Assembly (NCBI GenBank): GCA_041940425.1
Contig: JBGTSF010000011.1
Span: 1-64,000, forward strand
Reading direction: 5' to 3'
Source of the DNA: DATHTS01 sp041940425
GTDB lineage: Bacteria > Acidobacteriota > Blastocatellia > Pyrinomonadales > Pyrinomonadaceae
Length of the DNA stretch: 64,000 nucleotides
Under the pieces are notes generated by a model. The model did no database searches, was not told the DNA's origin, and worked only from the letters and a program-made list of their open reading frames with translations. Position numbers and translations under genes: made by a program. Each line of letters begins with the position of its first letter. Position 1 is the stretch's first letter. Shown piece after piece: positions 50,480 through 58,632 of the stretch.

Positions 50480-50979
50480 TCGAATTTCCGCGTTTTCGGC
50501 TCGGCGTGAAGCAATTCGGTCGTGTTTTCGATGACGCTCGGAACGGGTTCGAAAGGTTTATCTTCCAAGAGTTTCGCCGTGTCGCGTTTTTCGATCAGGT
50601 CGTTTTTCAAAGTCGGTGTGGATTTGAGTTTTCGTTCCTTCAAATCCTCATTTAGAAATACATAAGCGAGCGACATCGCGCCGAAGACGATAAAGGCGAC
50701 GAGCGTAACGCCGAACCAGACCTTTTCGCCCGTCAGGATCATATTCGTAACGATAGCGTAAATCATCGAGCAGATGCCGATCAGCAAAACCGAACAGAAA
50801 CCATACCACGCGAACGCGCCGAATTTTTCCAAACGCCGTTCCTGTTTCAAAAGATTCGCGCTTTCGGCGGACGGAATTTGTTCGAGAAGCGATTGCGCCG
50901 CGCTTTCCAGATTCAAGCCGCACGCGCGGCAAAATTTTTGCTCGGTCGAATTATTCGCTCCGCAATTTGGACAAAACAT
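50476..50979 (-). CDS. Zinc-ribbon membrane protein (copy 2)
   Basis: A 167-residue protein with an N-terminal zinc ribbon (C-P-N-C-G at 3-7, C-R-A-C-G at 18-22). Two membrane helices follow (about 54-78 and 87-108), then a charged cytoplasmic tail. The tail ends with FEPVPSVIENTTELL, which is nearly identical to the end of the next protein upstream. The two are paralogues that otherwise differ a good deal, so this motif is probably a binding site. It starts 10 bases after the previous stop. Confidence 0.8.
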   Translation of the reverse strand: MFCPNCGANNSTEQKFCRACGLNLESAAQSLLEQIPSAESANLLKQERRLEKFGAFAWYGFCSVLLIGICSMIYAIVTNMILTGEKVWFGVTLVAFIVFGAMSLAYVFLNEDLKERKLKSTPTLKNDLIEKRDTAKLLEDKPFEPVPSVIENTTELLHAEPKTRKFE

Positions 50980-50989
50980 TTTCTGATCC

Positions 50990-51472
50990 TCACAATTTTT
51001 TCGTTTTTATTTCAGTTTCCAACAATTCCGTCGTGTTTTCCGTAACGCTCGGAACAGGCTCGAAATCGCCTTCGCTCAACAATCTTTCGTCCGCTTTTTC
51101 GATCTGCTCGGGCGAATCGTTTTCCTGTTTTTCACGATTATAAAACTTGTGAAAATTAAAGAAAAATAAAGTTAAAATTCCCAGAACGACAAAACCGAAA
51201 AGAGCGAAAAAAGCCATCCACTCTTTGCCGAACAGCAGAAACTTGTAATAAACCGCCAGATAAAAAACATAGCCGAAAGCCATTCCGAGAAAACAGAACA
51301 GCGCGATGTAGCCGAGTCTTTCAAACAGCTTTCTGTTTTCCAGAATTCCTATTTCCCGAACAGTAATTTCTTCTTCGGCTAAAATTTCGGAAAATTTTTC
51401 GAGCTGTAAGCCGCAGTTTCGGCAAAATTTCAAAGTTTCCGCATTGGCTTGTCCGCAATTCGGGCAAAACAT
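50990..51472 (-). CDS. Zinc-ribbon membrane protein (copy 1)
   Basis: A 160-residue protein with the same layout as its neighbour: zinc ribbon (C-P-N-C-G at 3-7, C-R-N-C-G at 17-21), two membrane helices (about 53-77 and 84-108), and a charged tail ending in FEPVPSVTENTTELL plus a short basic end. The ribbon faces the cytoplasm if the positive-inside rule holds. It is the third gene of the operon. Zinc-ribbon membrane proteins are common in Acidobacteriota, and their roles are not known. Confidence 0.8.
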   Translation of the reverse strand: MFCPNCGQANAETLKFCRNCGLQLEKFSEILAEEEITVREIGILENRKLFERLGYIALFCFLGMAFGYVFYLAVYYKFLLFGKEWMAFFALFGFVVLGILTLFFFNFHKFYNREKQENDSPEQIEKADERLLSEGDFEPVPSVTENTTELLETEIKTKKL

Positions 51473-51493
51473 TTTATTTTCTCCTCCGAAAAT

Positions 51494-52363
51494 TCATACG
51501 GCGGAAACATTTGCCGGGTTCGATTTTTCGGAAAAGGTTCGGGCGGCTTCGAGCTCGTCGAGAATTTCTGAAAACGGCGGAAAATTTTCATCGCGTTCCA
51601 AAATCGCGCCTTTTACATCGCATCTTTGACAAACTTCGCGGAAAACTTCCCAGATTTCGTTTTCGGTTTTGTCGGCGTGCGCGTCAATCAGATATTTTCC
51701 GTGCCGGTGCGAGCCGACAAAATGTATCTGAACGATTTTTTCGAGCGGGATTTCATCCAAAAACCCGCGCCAGTCAAAATCGAAATTTTGCGAATTGACA
51801 TAGAGATTCGTAACGTCTAAAAGCAAGCTGCAACCGGTTTCTTCCAACAGTTTTGAAATAAATTGGCTTTCGCTCATTTCCGAAGACGGGAAGCGCATCA
51901 GGTAAGAAATATTTTCTAAAATTAAAGGCGTTTTGATTCGATTTTTGACTTTGGCGATGTTCCGCGCAAAAACTTTTAAGGCTTCATTCGTGTATGGAAC
52001 GGGAGCGAGATGACCGATCTTTACGCCGCCGGATTTTGTAAAACAGATGTGATCGGAAAACCATTCGGGCTGAACAAAATCAACTATTTCGGCGATTTTT
52101 TCCAAATAATTTTCGTCAATTCCTTCCGCGCTTCCGAGCGAAAGTTCAAGCGAATGGGGAATCAGTGGAAAATGCTGTTTGAGCATTTTCAGCTCTTCGA
52201 TTTTTGTTGGTTTGGCATCCAGATAATGATCGGTCGTAATTTCGAGAAAATCAATTTTTTCCTGATTGAGAAATATATCGGCGCGAAACTGTTCACGAAA
52301 ACCGAGACCGATCTTCAAGTTTTGAGTTTTGAGTTTTGGATTTTTGGTTTTAAAATTCGACAT
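51494..52363 (-). CDS. DUF692 / MNIO family oxidase (multinuclear non-haem iron)
   Basis: A 289-residue TIM-barrel enzyme. Expected metal ligands of the family are all present: H70 (PHS), H105 (SDH), E150 (LEN), D183 (LLDVTN), H214 (QIHF), D227 and H229 (DAH), and E256 (LERD). Family members MbnB, TglH and BufB use iron and oxygen to modify cysteines of peptides. It begins 8 bases after the stop of a gene whose product ends in a Cys/Gly-rich tail. The first 17 residues (FKTKNPKLKTQNLK) come from a heptamer repeat and replace the usual start. A frame 43 codons longer exists but translates the repeat-like tail of the upstream gene. Confidence 0.9.
   Translation of the reverse strand: MSNFKTKNPKLKTQNLKIGLGFREQFRADIFLNQEKIDFLEITTDHYLDAKPTKIEELKMLKQHFPLIPHSLELSLGSAEGIDENYLEKIAEIVDFVQPEWFSDHICFTKSGGVKIGHLAPVPYTNEALKVFARNIAKVKNRIKTPLILENISYLMRFPSSEMSESQFISKLLEETGCSLLLDVTNLYVNSQNFDFDWRGFLDEIPLEKIVQIHFVGSHRHGKYLIDAHADKTENEIWEVFREVCQRCDVKGAILERDENFPPFSEILDELEAARTFSEKSNPANVSAV
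52317..52350. repeat. Heptamer repeat in the start of the DUF692 gene
   Basis: AGTTTTG is present three times with decayed copies after it. It encodes K-N-P-K-L-K-T-Q-N-L-K on the minus strand. The unit and the reading phase are the same as in pxpC at 27667. Confidence 0.8.
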
Positions 52364-52371
52364 TTTGTTGT

Positions 52372-53379
52372 CTAACCGCCGCATCCGCCGCCGCATCCGC
52401 CGCCGCATCCAGACCCGCAACTCGAACCCGACGAGCAGCTGCCGCCGCCGCTCCAGACGGAAGCGCAGCCGGTTCCGCAGCCCGCGCTGCACGAACCGTT
52501 TGTATAAGAAGACTGTTCTTTTTCAGCTTTCTGAAATGTTTGATTGTAATTGTCAAAAGCCGTTCCAGCCAGAATCGTGCCGCCGAAAACCCCGACCGAT
52601 AAAAGCAGCGGATCAATTCCGCCGAATACGGCTTGCGGCGCGGCTTGCGGCGGTTTGTAGTCCCGCTTGGTTTGGTTTTTAAGCGAGTTAAATGCATATT
52701 GCAGCCGTTTGAGATATGATTTGCCGAGATGCGTCAGCCGCGGCATTTTTGAAACGAAATGAACGATCACCAAACCGATAATGCAAAAAACAAAGATAAA
52801 AATAAAATTGAATCTGCCGTGCGCGATCGCCGCGATAATTTTATAAAATCCGAGACTGATGATCGAGAGCATAGCGAACCATTTCCATTGCGAAAACCTG
52901 CTTTTCATATGATCGGAAACCAAAAGCTGTGCGCGTTCGAGCCGCGTCTGATAGGCAAGCCCGTGGCTTTCTAATTGTTTGACAAGACCGTTCTGTTGAA
53001 AAACTTCCTTTGCCGCGCGCTCTTCCCCGAGCCATTCAAGCGCGAGCAGTTCGATTTGATTCAAACCGGATTTATTTTGAGGTTTTGAAACTAATTTGAT
53101 TTTCGGATTGATGCGGTGGTTAATTATTTCCACAAAATCCTTCTGCATCAGTGAAAAAATAACCGAACGGGCGACTTCATTCGTTCCGCCGCGCAGGAAA
53201 GCGATTTCAAAAGGGTCAAGAACCGCGGGAATCGGCGGCGTGTTTAGTTTATCCGTTTGGTCGGACAGGTTTTTGACAATGCTCAAACCGATTAAAATAA
53301 AGAATATAAAAAAGGCGTAAAAAATGAGAAAATACGGTCCATACATCGTTGCCAGCGGATTATCAAGCAGAATGTTCAT
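52372..53379 (-). CDS. TIGR04222-type membrane protein with Cys/Gly-rich tail
   Basis: A 335-residue membrane protein, first gene of the operon. Helices lie near residues 12-35, 168-185 and 190-210, with a further hydrophobic stretch near 258-275. The soluble part between the first two (ILDPFEIAFLRGG-like start, VLDPFEIAFLRGGTNEVARS) is typical of the TIGR04222 group, members of which are known to carry Cys-rich C termini. The last 40 residues hold eight cysteines (297, 301, 305, 315, 321, 325, 329, 333) separated only by Gly, Ser and a few others, ending GCGGGCGGGCGG. The tail is the likely substrate of the DUF692 enzyme next to it; this is inference. Confidence 0.85.
   Translation of the reverse strand: MNILLDNPLATMYGPYFLIFYAFFIFFILIGLSIVKNLSDQTDKLNTPPIPAVLDPFEIAFLRGGTNEVARSVIFSLMQKDFVEIINHRINPKIKLVSKPQNKSGLNQIELLALEWLGEERAAKEVFQQNGLVKQLESHGLAYQTRLERAQLLVSDHMKSRFSQWKWFAMLSIISLGFYKIIAAIAHGRFNFIFIFVFCIIGLVIVHFVSKMPRLTHLGKSYLKRLQYAFNSLKNQTKRDYKPPQAAPQAVFGGIDPLLLSVGVFGGTILAGTAFDNYNQTFQKAEKEQSSYTNGSCSAGCGTGCASVWSGGGSCSSGSSCGSGCGGGCGGGCGG
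52375..52410. repeat. 12-bp tandem repeat encoding the Cys tail end
   Basis: Three copies of CCGCCGCATCCG-type 12-base units encode G-G-G-C steps. Gain or loss of one unit would add or remove one cysteine without a frame shift. Confidence 0.8.
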
Positions 53380-53486
53380 TCAAGGAAACCTCCTCGGAAA
53401 TATATTCTATCCGCTCTTTAATACGAATTTCCAGATTTTTTTGTTGCCGCCGGAAAATAATTTAACAGAAACTTAAACTATGTAAA

Positions 53487-53516
53487 GAAAAAACTCCGTC
53501 CCGAAAGACGGAGTTT
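53487..53516 (-). terminator. Intrinsic terminator
   Basis: AAACTCCGTC and GACGGAGTTT form a perfect 10-bp stem with the 6-base loop CCGAAA. On the minus strand a T-rich run (TTTTTTCTTT) follows. It lies 22 bases past the stop of the gene at 53539. Confidence 0.85.
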
Positions 53517-53538
53517 GTAACGAAAAATGAAAAAAAAA

Positions 53539-54210
53539 TTAACGGTAAATATGCTGTCCGTTATAGCTTTTCCATTCGTTTTCAAAATAAGTAGCGTCTT
53601 CATCGGTTCTCGGATTTACGCCGACAACCGCGCCGCCGCTGCGGATTCCTTCGTCATAATATTTCGCTCTTTCTTCGGGAATTCCCGAACCGATCAACGC
53701 TCCGACCAATCCGCCGGTCAAACCGCCCGCGCCCGCGCCGGCAAGAGCCGCCGCCAGCGGTCCGGCTACGACGAGTCCTAAACCCGGAAGCAGAACATTC
53801 GTTCCGATTGCCGCAATACCGCCGATGATCGCGCCGAGCGTTCCGCCGATTGCCGAACCTGCGCCCGCGCCTTCAAGGGCTTTACTACCGAGTTCGTCAT
53901 CGGCGTAATCGTCTTCGGTAAACCATTCGTCGCGTGTTTTGTCCGACATCATTACGTTGATGTCATCATTCGTATAACCGCGGTCACGAAGCGACCTATA
54001 CGCTCTTTCCGTGCTTTCACGGTCGTTAAAAAGACCTGTCATCAAACGATTTTGTTCCTGACGAAATTCGCCCGATTGAGCCTGAATTTCCCCTTCTCTC
54101 TCGGTTGCTGTATCGCCCGTAACCGATCCGTAAGCATCCTTTACATTTCCTTCGACTCTGTCGCCGAGCGCGTCGGCTTCTTTTCTTACTGTTCCTTGAT
54201 TGTTATCCAT
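53539..54210 (-). CDS. Stress-type protein: CsbD-like start fused to a GsiB/17M-like domain with glycine-zipper
   Basis: A 223-residue protein in three parts. Residues 1-50 resemble CsbD stress proteins (ADALGDRVEGNVKDAYGSVT). Residues 55-100 match the general stress protein 17M/YflT-like domain (GLFNDRESTERAYRSLRDRG). Residues 110-180 are very rich in Gly and Ala with G-x3-G repeats and may insert in membranes as a glycine zipper. The C-terminal part repeats the YflT-type strand (YYDEGIRSGGAVVGVNPRTD). Family knowledge suggests induction by osmotic or drying stress; no direct sign of regulation is seen. Confidence 0.75.
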   Translation of the reverse strand: MDNNQGTVRKEADALGDRVEGNVKDAYGSVTGDTATEREGEIQAQSGEFRQEQNRLMTGLFNDRESTERAYRSLRDRGYTNDDINVMMSDKTRDEWFTEDDYADDELGSKALEGAGAGSAIGGTLGAIIGGIAAIGTNVLLPGLGLVVAGPLAAALAGAGAGGLTGGLVGALIGSGIPEERAKYYDEGIRSGGAVVGVNPRTDEDATYFENEWKSYNGQHIYR

Positions 54211-54411
54211 AATTCTCCTTCCCTTTTGTGATAAATTTGACAGACCTCTAGGACTGACATAAAAAATTAACGTGCAATCGCCGTTCCGTAAAATAAATCA
54301 TTGAAATAATTAGGTTTTTAATATATGTTTGGCTTTTCAGTGTGCGAAATCAATGCAGAAAAATGTTAGAATGTATTCGCTTAAAACATCGAAAAAAAAT
54401 TAAAAACTTCT

Positions 54412-55308
54412 ATGAAAAATTTATTTTTAGCATTTTTACTCGTCATGAATTTACAGATTTTTGCACGGACGGAAAGTGACAAATACGCCGTTTTTGACGC
54501 GAAGGGAAATCCGAAAAGTTTGGAACAAATAATCGAAGAGATCGGAAAAACGGATGTCGTTTTTCTCGGAGAAAATCACGATGACACGGTCGCGCACGCC
54601 TTACAATTCGAGATCTTTAAAGCGGCTTTTAAAAATTACGGGCGTGAAAAAAAAGTTACGCTTTCGCTCGAAATGTTCGAGCGCGACGTGCAGACGGTCG
54701 TGAATGAGTATCTGAACGGTTTGATTTCCGAACAGCATTTTCTCGCGTCGAGCCGCGCGTGGGGGAATTACAAAACCGATTACCGCCCGCTCGTCGAATT
54801 CGCCAAAGAAAACAAACTCGAAGTGATCGCGGCAAACGCGCCGCGACGTTATGTCAATATGGTTTCGCGGTTAGGTCGCGATTCGCTTAATAATTTATCG
54901 CCCGAAGCAAAAAAATGGCTCGCGCCCTTGCCATACGGCGAAGCGTCAGAAGCCTATGGCGAAAAATTCAACGCGCTGATGGGACAGATGTCCGATTCCC
55001 GAACTCCTCTCAAACATAACCCGATCTTAAATTCGCAGGTTCTCTGGGATGCGACGATGGCTTACTGGATTTCGGAAAATCTCAAAAAAAACAAAAAAGC
55101 TCTGATCGTTCATCTCAACGGAAGTTTTCACACGGAAAACCGTCTCGGAACGGTCGAGCATTTATTAAAATATCGCCCGAAAACAAAAGCGTTGGTCGTA
55201 ACAATGAAATATGTTGACGATTTTAAAAATTTCGATAAATCGAAACATACCGATCTTGGAGATTTTATAATTTTAACGGACGCGAAACAGCCGCGAAGCC
55301 AAAGGTAG
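54412..55308 (+). CDS. ChaN family protein (haem-binding / iron-regulated type)
   Basis: A 298-residue exported protein with a signal peptide (about 1-19). The ChaN fold is shown by VVFLGENHDDTVAHALQFEI (G-E-x-H motif, His56), LSLEMFERDVQ, YRPLVEFAKENKLEVIAANA and the late VHLNGSFHTENRLG. Some family members bind haem at the outer membrane in iron uptake. No lipobox is seen here. The TonB receptor at 29019 is far away, so no operon link. Confidence 0.85.
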   Translation: MKNLFLAFLLVMNLQIFARTESDKYAVFDAKGNPKSLEQIIEEIGKTDVVFLGENHDDTVAHALQFEIFKAAFKNYGREKKVTLSLEMFERDVQTVVNEYLNGLISEQHFLASSRAWGNYKTDYRPLVEFAKENKLEVIAANAPRRYVNMVSRLGRDSLNNLSPEAKKWLAPLPYGEASEAYGEKFNALMGQMSDSRTPLKHNPILNSQVLWDATMAYWISENLKKNKKALIVHLNGSFHTENRLGTVEHLLKYRPKTKALVVTMKYVDDFKNFDKSKHTDLGDFIILTDAKQPRSQR

Positions 55309-55312
55309 ATTT

Positions 55313-55367
55313 AAGATTCAAGATTCAAAATTCAAAAAAATCTTAAATCTTGAATCTTAAATTTTGA
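55313..55367. repeat. Heptanucleotide repeat hairpin between convergent genes
   Basis: AGATTTA, AGATTCA, AGATTCA, AAATTCA units are followed after a short A run by the inverted AATCTTA, AATCTTG, AATCTTA, AATTTTG. The hairpin separates chaN from the S9 peptidase gene and could stop both transcripts. Confidence 0.85.
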
Positions 55368-55369
55368 AC

Positions 55370-57709
55370 CTATTTATCTTTTTTGGCTGTGAACGGAATC
55401 ATCATGCCGCCGCCGGAAAGCGTTCCGGTCATCGTATCGCCTTCGATCTTGCCATCCAATTCAAAATCCATCGGTTGACCTTGAATGACGGCTTTGATCG
55501 TTCCTTTGACGTTCGTGCCGCTGACCCTGCCGTTTTCCAGAGTTCCGTCGCCCTGTGAAGACGATATCGAACCGCTGAGTTTCGAGCCTTCCTGTTTAAT
55601 GTCGAGCGAAACCGGAATAGTTTGACCGCCGGCATCTGCCAGCATATTCCATTTGCCTGCAACTAAGACAACAAACATCGGGACATCTTTTTCGGCGGCT
55701 TTCGGATTGACAATGACGACCGTTTTCGGGTCAACCGTGATTTCCTTCAGACGCGCCGCGACCGCATCCGGCATCGTTTCCTGATAACGTCCGCCGAGAT
55801 GTTTCGCTAAGAATTTCTCAGCCGCGGCGACCATCGCCATATTATTGACCGGACGCGCAAAACCGTGTCCTTCATCGTCTGCAACGAGATATTCGACCGG
55901 ATAATTTCTATCACGAAGAGCGACGACGATCTGGTCGGATTCGCGCTTGTTGACGCGCGGATCGTTTGCGCCCTGCACGACGAGCAGAGGCGTTTTGATC
56001 TTGTCGGCGTGCGTCAGAGGCGATTGACGAAGCAGTTGGGCTTTGCCTTCTTCGGTGTTCGGGTCGCCCATTCGTTCATAAAAGGTTTTGCGGAAACCTT
56101 CCCAATAAGGCGGAATCGCTTCGAGCAGTGTGATCAGATTGGATGGCGCAACGATCGCCACCGCCGCCGCATACAGATCGGGCGTGTATGTTACTCCGGC
56201 AAGCGTTGCATAACCGCCGTAGCTTCCGCCCATAATACCGACGCGTTTCGGATCGGCGATGCCTTGATCAACCAAGTATTTTACGCCCCATGTGATGTCG
56301 TCCTGCATCTTGTCGCCCCACTGTTTGTTCCCGGCATCAATAAATTTTTTGCCGTAGCCGGTCGAGCCGCGAAAATTCATCTGTAAAACGGCGTAACCGC
56401 GATTCGCCAGGAACTGCGCGAAAGTATTGTAGCCCCAACCGTCGCGCGCCCAGGGTCCGCCGTGCGGGAAAACGACAAGCGGCAGGTTTTTCGCTTCAAC
56501 GCCTTTCGGCAAAGTCAGATAAGCCGGAATTTCCAAACCGTCGGATGATTTGTAGGTGATCGGCTTCATTTCCGCCAACGCCTTGCGGTCGAGTTTTTCG
56601 CGGGCTTGATACAGCGTCGAAAGATTTTTCGTTTTGCGGTCGTAAAGCCACACCGTTCCCGGATCGGTGTCGCTGTAGGAAGTAACGATCCATTTATTTT
56701 CGTCTTTCGTCGAAGAACCGAAACTAATCTCGCGCGTTACCAAACGCTTTTTAATAGTTTCGTAATCGGATTTGAATTGTTTGTCTTTCCAGTAAATTTC
56801 GGTTTTCGCGTCCTGATAGGTCGTGCCCACGAGTTCGTCCGTTACATCGGAAAAAATCGCACTGCCGAAATCCACACGCTTTTTCGGGTCTTGTTCGACA
56901 AATTCCTCTTTTCCGGTCGCCGGATCGAATAAAACGAGTTGCGACAGATCGCGGTCGCCTTTGTTCGTCCGCATATATACGCGCTTGTTGTCTTTGTGAA
57001 AACGAACGGGAGCGCAAGTTTCGAAAACATTGCACGAATAGACGAGTTTCGGAGTTTCGCCGTCGAGGAGAAGAATTTCCGTGTCGCCGCTCGGCGGATT
57101 GCGGATCGCCAGACGCATCTTGTCGGCGTTGTCGAAAACGAAACCGGCAAGCCGGTCTTTATTTTCAGTTATCAAAGTTTTCTCGCCCGTCGAAATTTTT
57201 ACTTTATATAGATCGTGCCAAGCCGCATCGCGGTCGTTCAAGCCGACATAGATCGCATCCGGTTCGTTTTCGGGAACGCTGTAGATAAACGCGCGGACTT
57301 TTTTGCCTTCGGTCAGATTCCGAGCCGGCGGAACGGTTGCGCCTTCAGCCGCTTTGTCGGAAGGATTGACTGCATAGACATTGAAATTTTCATCACCTCC
57401 ATTGTCCTTAACGAACAGAATGTATTTTCCGTCCCGGCTCCAGAAATAACCGGCAATCGGGCGTTTTGTTTCAGCCGTCAACAGCCGCGCTTTGTCGAAC
57501 GGCTCATCCACGTCCTTCACCCAGATATTGCGCGTGTCCTGATACGGTTTGATAAACGAGATGTGTTTTCCGTCAGGCGAGATTTGCGCTCCGGCGATTT
57601 CGGGATTGCCGAAAAACAGTTCGCGGTCAATCAGCGGCGGCAGTTGCGCCGAGATCGAAAGAGCGAACGAAGTTATAAAAAGCATAGTTAAAAAAAGTTT
57701 TTTTGACAT
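55370..57709 (-). CDS. S9 family peptidase (prolyl oligopeptidase type), exported
   Basis: A 779-residue exported peptidase. After a signal peptide (about 1-21, ending ISAQ) comes a seven-blade beta-propeller (about 40-390). The alpha/beta hydrolase domain has the nucleophile Ser in GGSYGGY, the Asp in QGANDPRV and the His in DEGHGFA. An extra beta-rich domain of about 95 residues follows (AGKWNMLADAGGQTIPVSLD to the end), which S9 enzymes of this type normally lack. Its layout is like a small lipocalin-like barrel. Such enzymes cut short peptides outside the cell membrane. GAGAGGTAAAT precedes the ATG. Confidence 0.93.
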   Translation of the reverse strand: MSKKLFLTMLFITSFALSISAQLPPLIDRELFFGNPEIAGAQISPDGKHISFIKPYQDTRNIWVKDVDEPFDKARLLTAETKRPIAGYFWSRDGKYILFVKDNGGDENFNVYAVNPSDKAAEGATVPPARNLTEGKKVRAFIYSVPENEPDAIYVGLNDRDAAWHDLYKVKISTGEKTLITENKDRLAGFVFDNADKMRLAIRNPPSGDTEILLLDGETPKLVYSCNVFETCAPVRFHKDNKRVYMRTNKGDRDLSQLVLFDPATGKEEFVEQDPKKRVDFGSAIFSDVTDELVGTTYQDAKTEIYWKDKQFKSDYETIKKRLVTREISFGSSTKDENKWIVTSYSDTDPGTVWLYDRKTKNLSTLYQAREKLDRKALAEMKPITYKSSDGLEIPAYLTLPKGVEAKNLPLVVFPHGGPWARDGWGYNTFAQFLANRGYAVLQMNFRGSTGYGKKFIDAGNKQWGDKMQDDITWGVKYLVDQGIADPKRVGIMGGSYGGYATLAGVTYTPDLYAAAVAIVAPSNLITLLEAIPPYWEGFRKTFYERMGDPNTEEGKAQLLRQSPLTHADKIKTPLLVVQGANDPRVNKRESDQIVVALRDRNYPVEYLVADDEGHGFARPVNNMAMVAAAEKFLAKHLGGRYQETMPDAVAARLKEITVDPKTVVIVNPKAAEKDVPMFVVLVAGKWNMLADAGGQTIPVSLDIKQEGSKLSGSISSSQGDGTLENGRVSGTNVKGTIKAVIQGQPMDFELDGKIEGDTMTGTLSGGGMMIPFTAKKDK

Positions 57710-57848
57710 ATTTACCTCTCTGAAAATTAGAAAAATTTTACGGATAGTTTTCGGAAGTTACGCTGCGCGTCTTTCGTTTGTTCCGAATGTGCTTTTATAA
57801 AAGATGAACTTTTGCTTACGATTTTAATTATGAGTTAAACTTTTCTTT

Positions 57849-58016
57849 ATGCCAAATGCGTCACGGGCAGAAGTTTATTTTATCGCCGCAATGATGATCC
57901 TGATTCTGATCATCTGCGCGGTATCGGTCTTTTTCTTTTTCAAAACCTACAAAAAAGAAAAAGCCGAACGACAAGCGAGGGAAAAAAAGAAAGCGGAATA
58001 TGAAGAAAAACAGTGA
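57849..58016 (+). CDS. Tiny single-helix membrane protein
   Basis: A 55-residue frame with one membrane helix (about residues 10-32) followed by a very basic, likely helical tail (YKKEKAERQAREKKKAEYEE). It overlaps the start of the isochorismatase-fold gene by 17 bases, which supports cotranslation. No family is recognised. Confidence 0.5.
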   Translation: MPNASRAEVYFIAAMMILILIICAVSVFFFFKTYKKEKAERQAREKKKAEYEEKQ

Positions 58017-58593
58017 TCTTCACGGAAACGCGCCGGACAAATCGAAAGCCGCGCTTTTGATAATTGATATGATCTGCGATTTCGAATTCGAGGACGGCGA
58101 AAAACTTTTCAAATATGCCAGACCAATCGCAGAAAATATCGCGAAACTTAAAACAAAAGCGGAAAAAGAAAATGTTCCGGTCATCTACGTCAACGACAAT
58201 TTCGGCAAATGGCAGTCGGATTTTAACAAACTGCTGAGACACAGTTTGAACAAAAAACATCGAGGTCACGAAATCGCCGAACTTCTAAAGCCGAAAGACG
58301 AAAATTATTTTGTTCTCAAGCCGAAACATTCGGGTTTTTATTCGACGACGCTCGAAGTGCTTTTGGAATATCTCGGCGCGGAAACTTTAATAATTACGGG
58401 CGTGGCGACCGACATATGCATTTTGTTCACCGCCAACGACGCATACATGCGCGACTTCAAATTGATCGTGCCGAAAGATTGCGTGGCGGCAAACACCGAG
58501 AAAAAAAGCAAAGACGCTCTGAAATATATGGAAAATATTTTGGATGTCGAAACCACAGCTTCGACCAAAATTGATTTCAAAAAGTTAAAGTAG
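58000..58593 (+). CDS. Isochorismatase-fold cysteine hydrolase
   Basis: A 197-residue cytoplasmic enzyme. The catalytic triad of the family is visible: Asp in LLIIDMICDF (about residue 25), Lys in LKPKHSGFYST and Cys in GVATDICILFTA, where the cis-peptide G-V-A-T precedes the nucleophile. The members hydrolyse amide or ester bonds (isochorismate, nicotinamide, ureidomalonate), and the substrate cannot be told here. A second member with different sequence follows after 39 bases. Confidence 0.88.
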   Translation: MKKNSDLHGNAPDKSKAALLIIDMICDFEFEDGEKLFKYARPIAENIAKLKTKAEKENVPVIYVNDNFGKWQSDFNKLLRHSLNKKHRGHEIAELLKPKDENYFVLKPKHSGFYSTTLEVLLEYLGAETLIITGVATDICILFTANDAYMRDFKLIVPKDCVAANTEKKSKDALKYMENILDVETTASTKIDFKKLK

Positions 58594-58632
58594 AAATTGG
58601 TTTACTAAAATAGAATTTGAGAAAATAAATTT

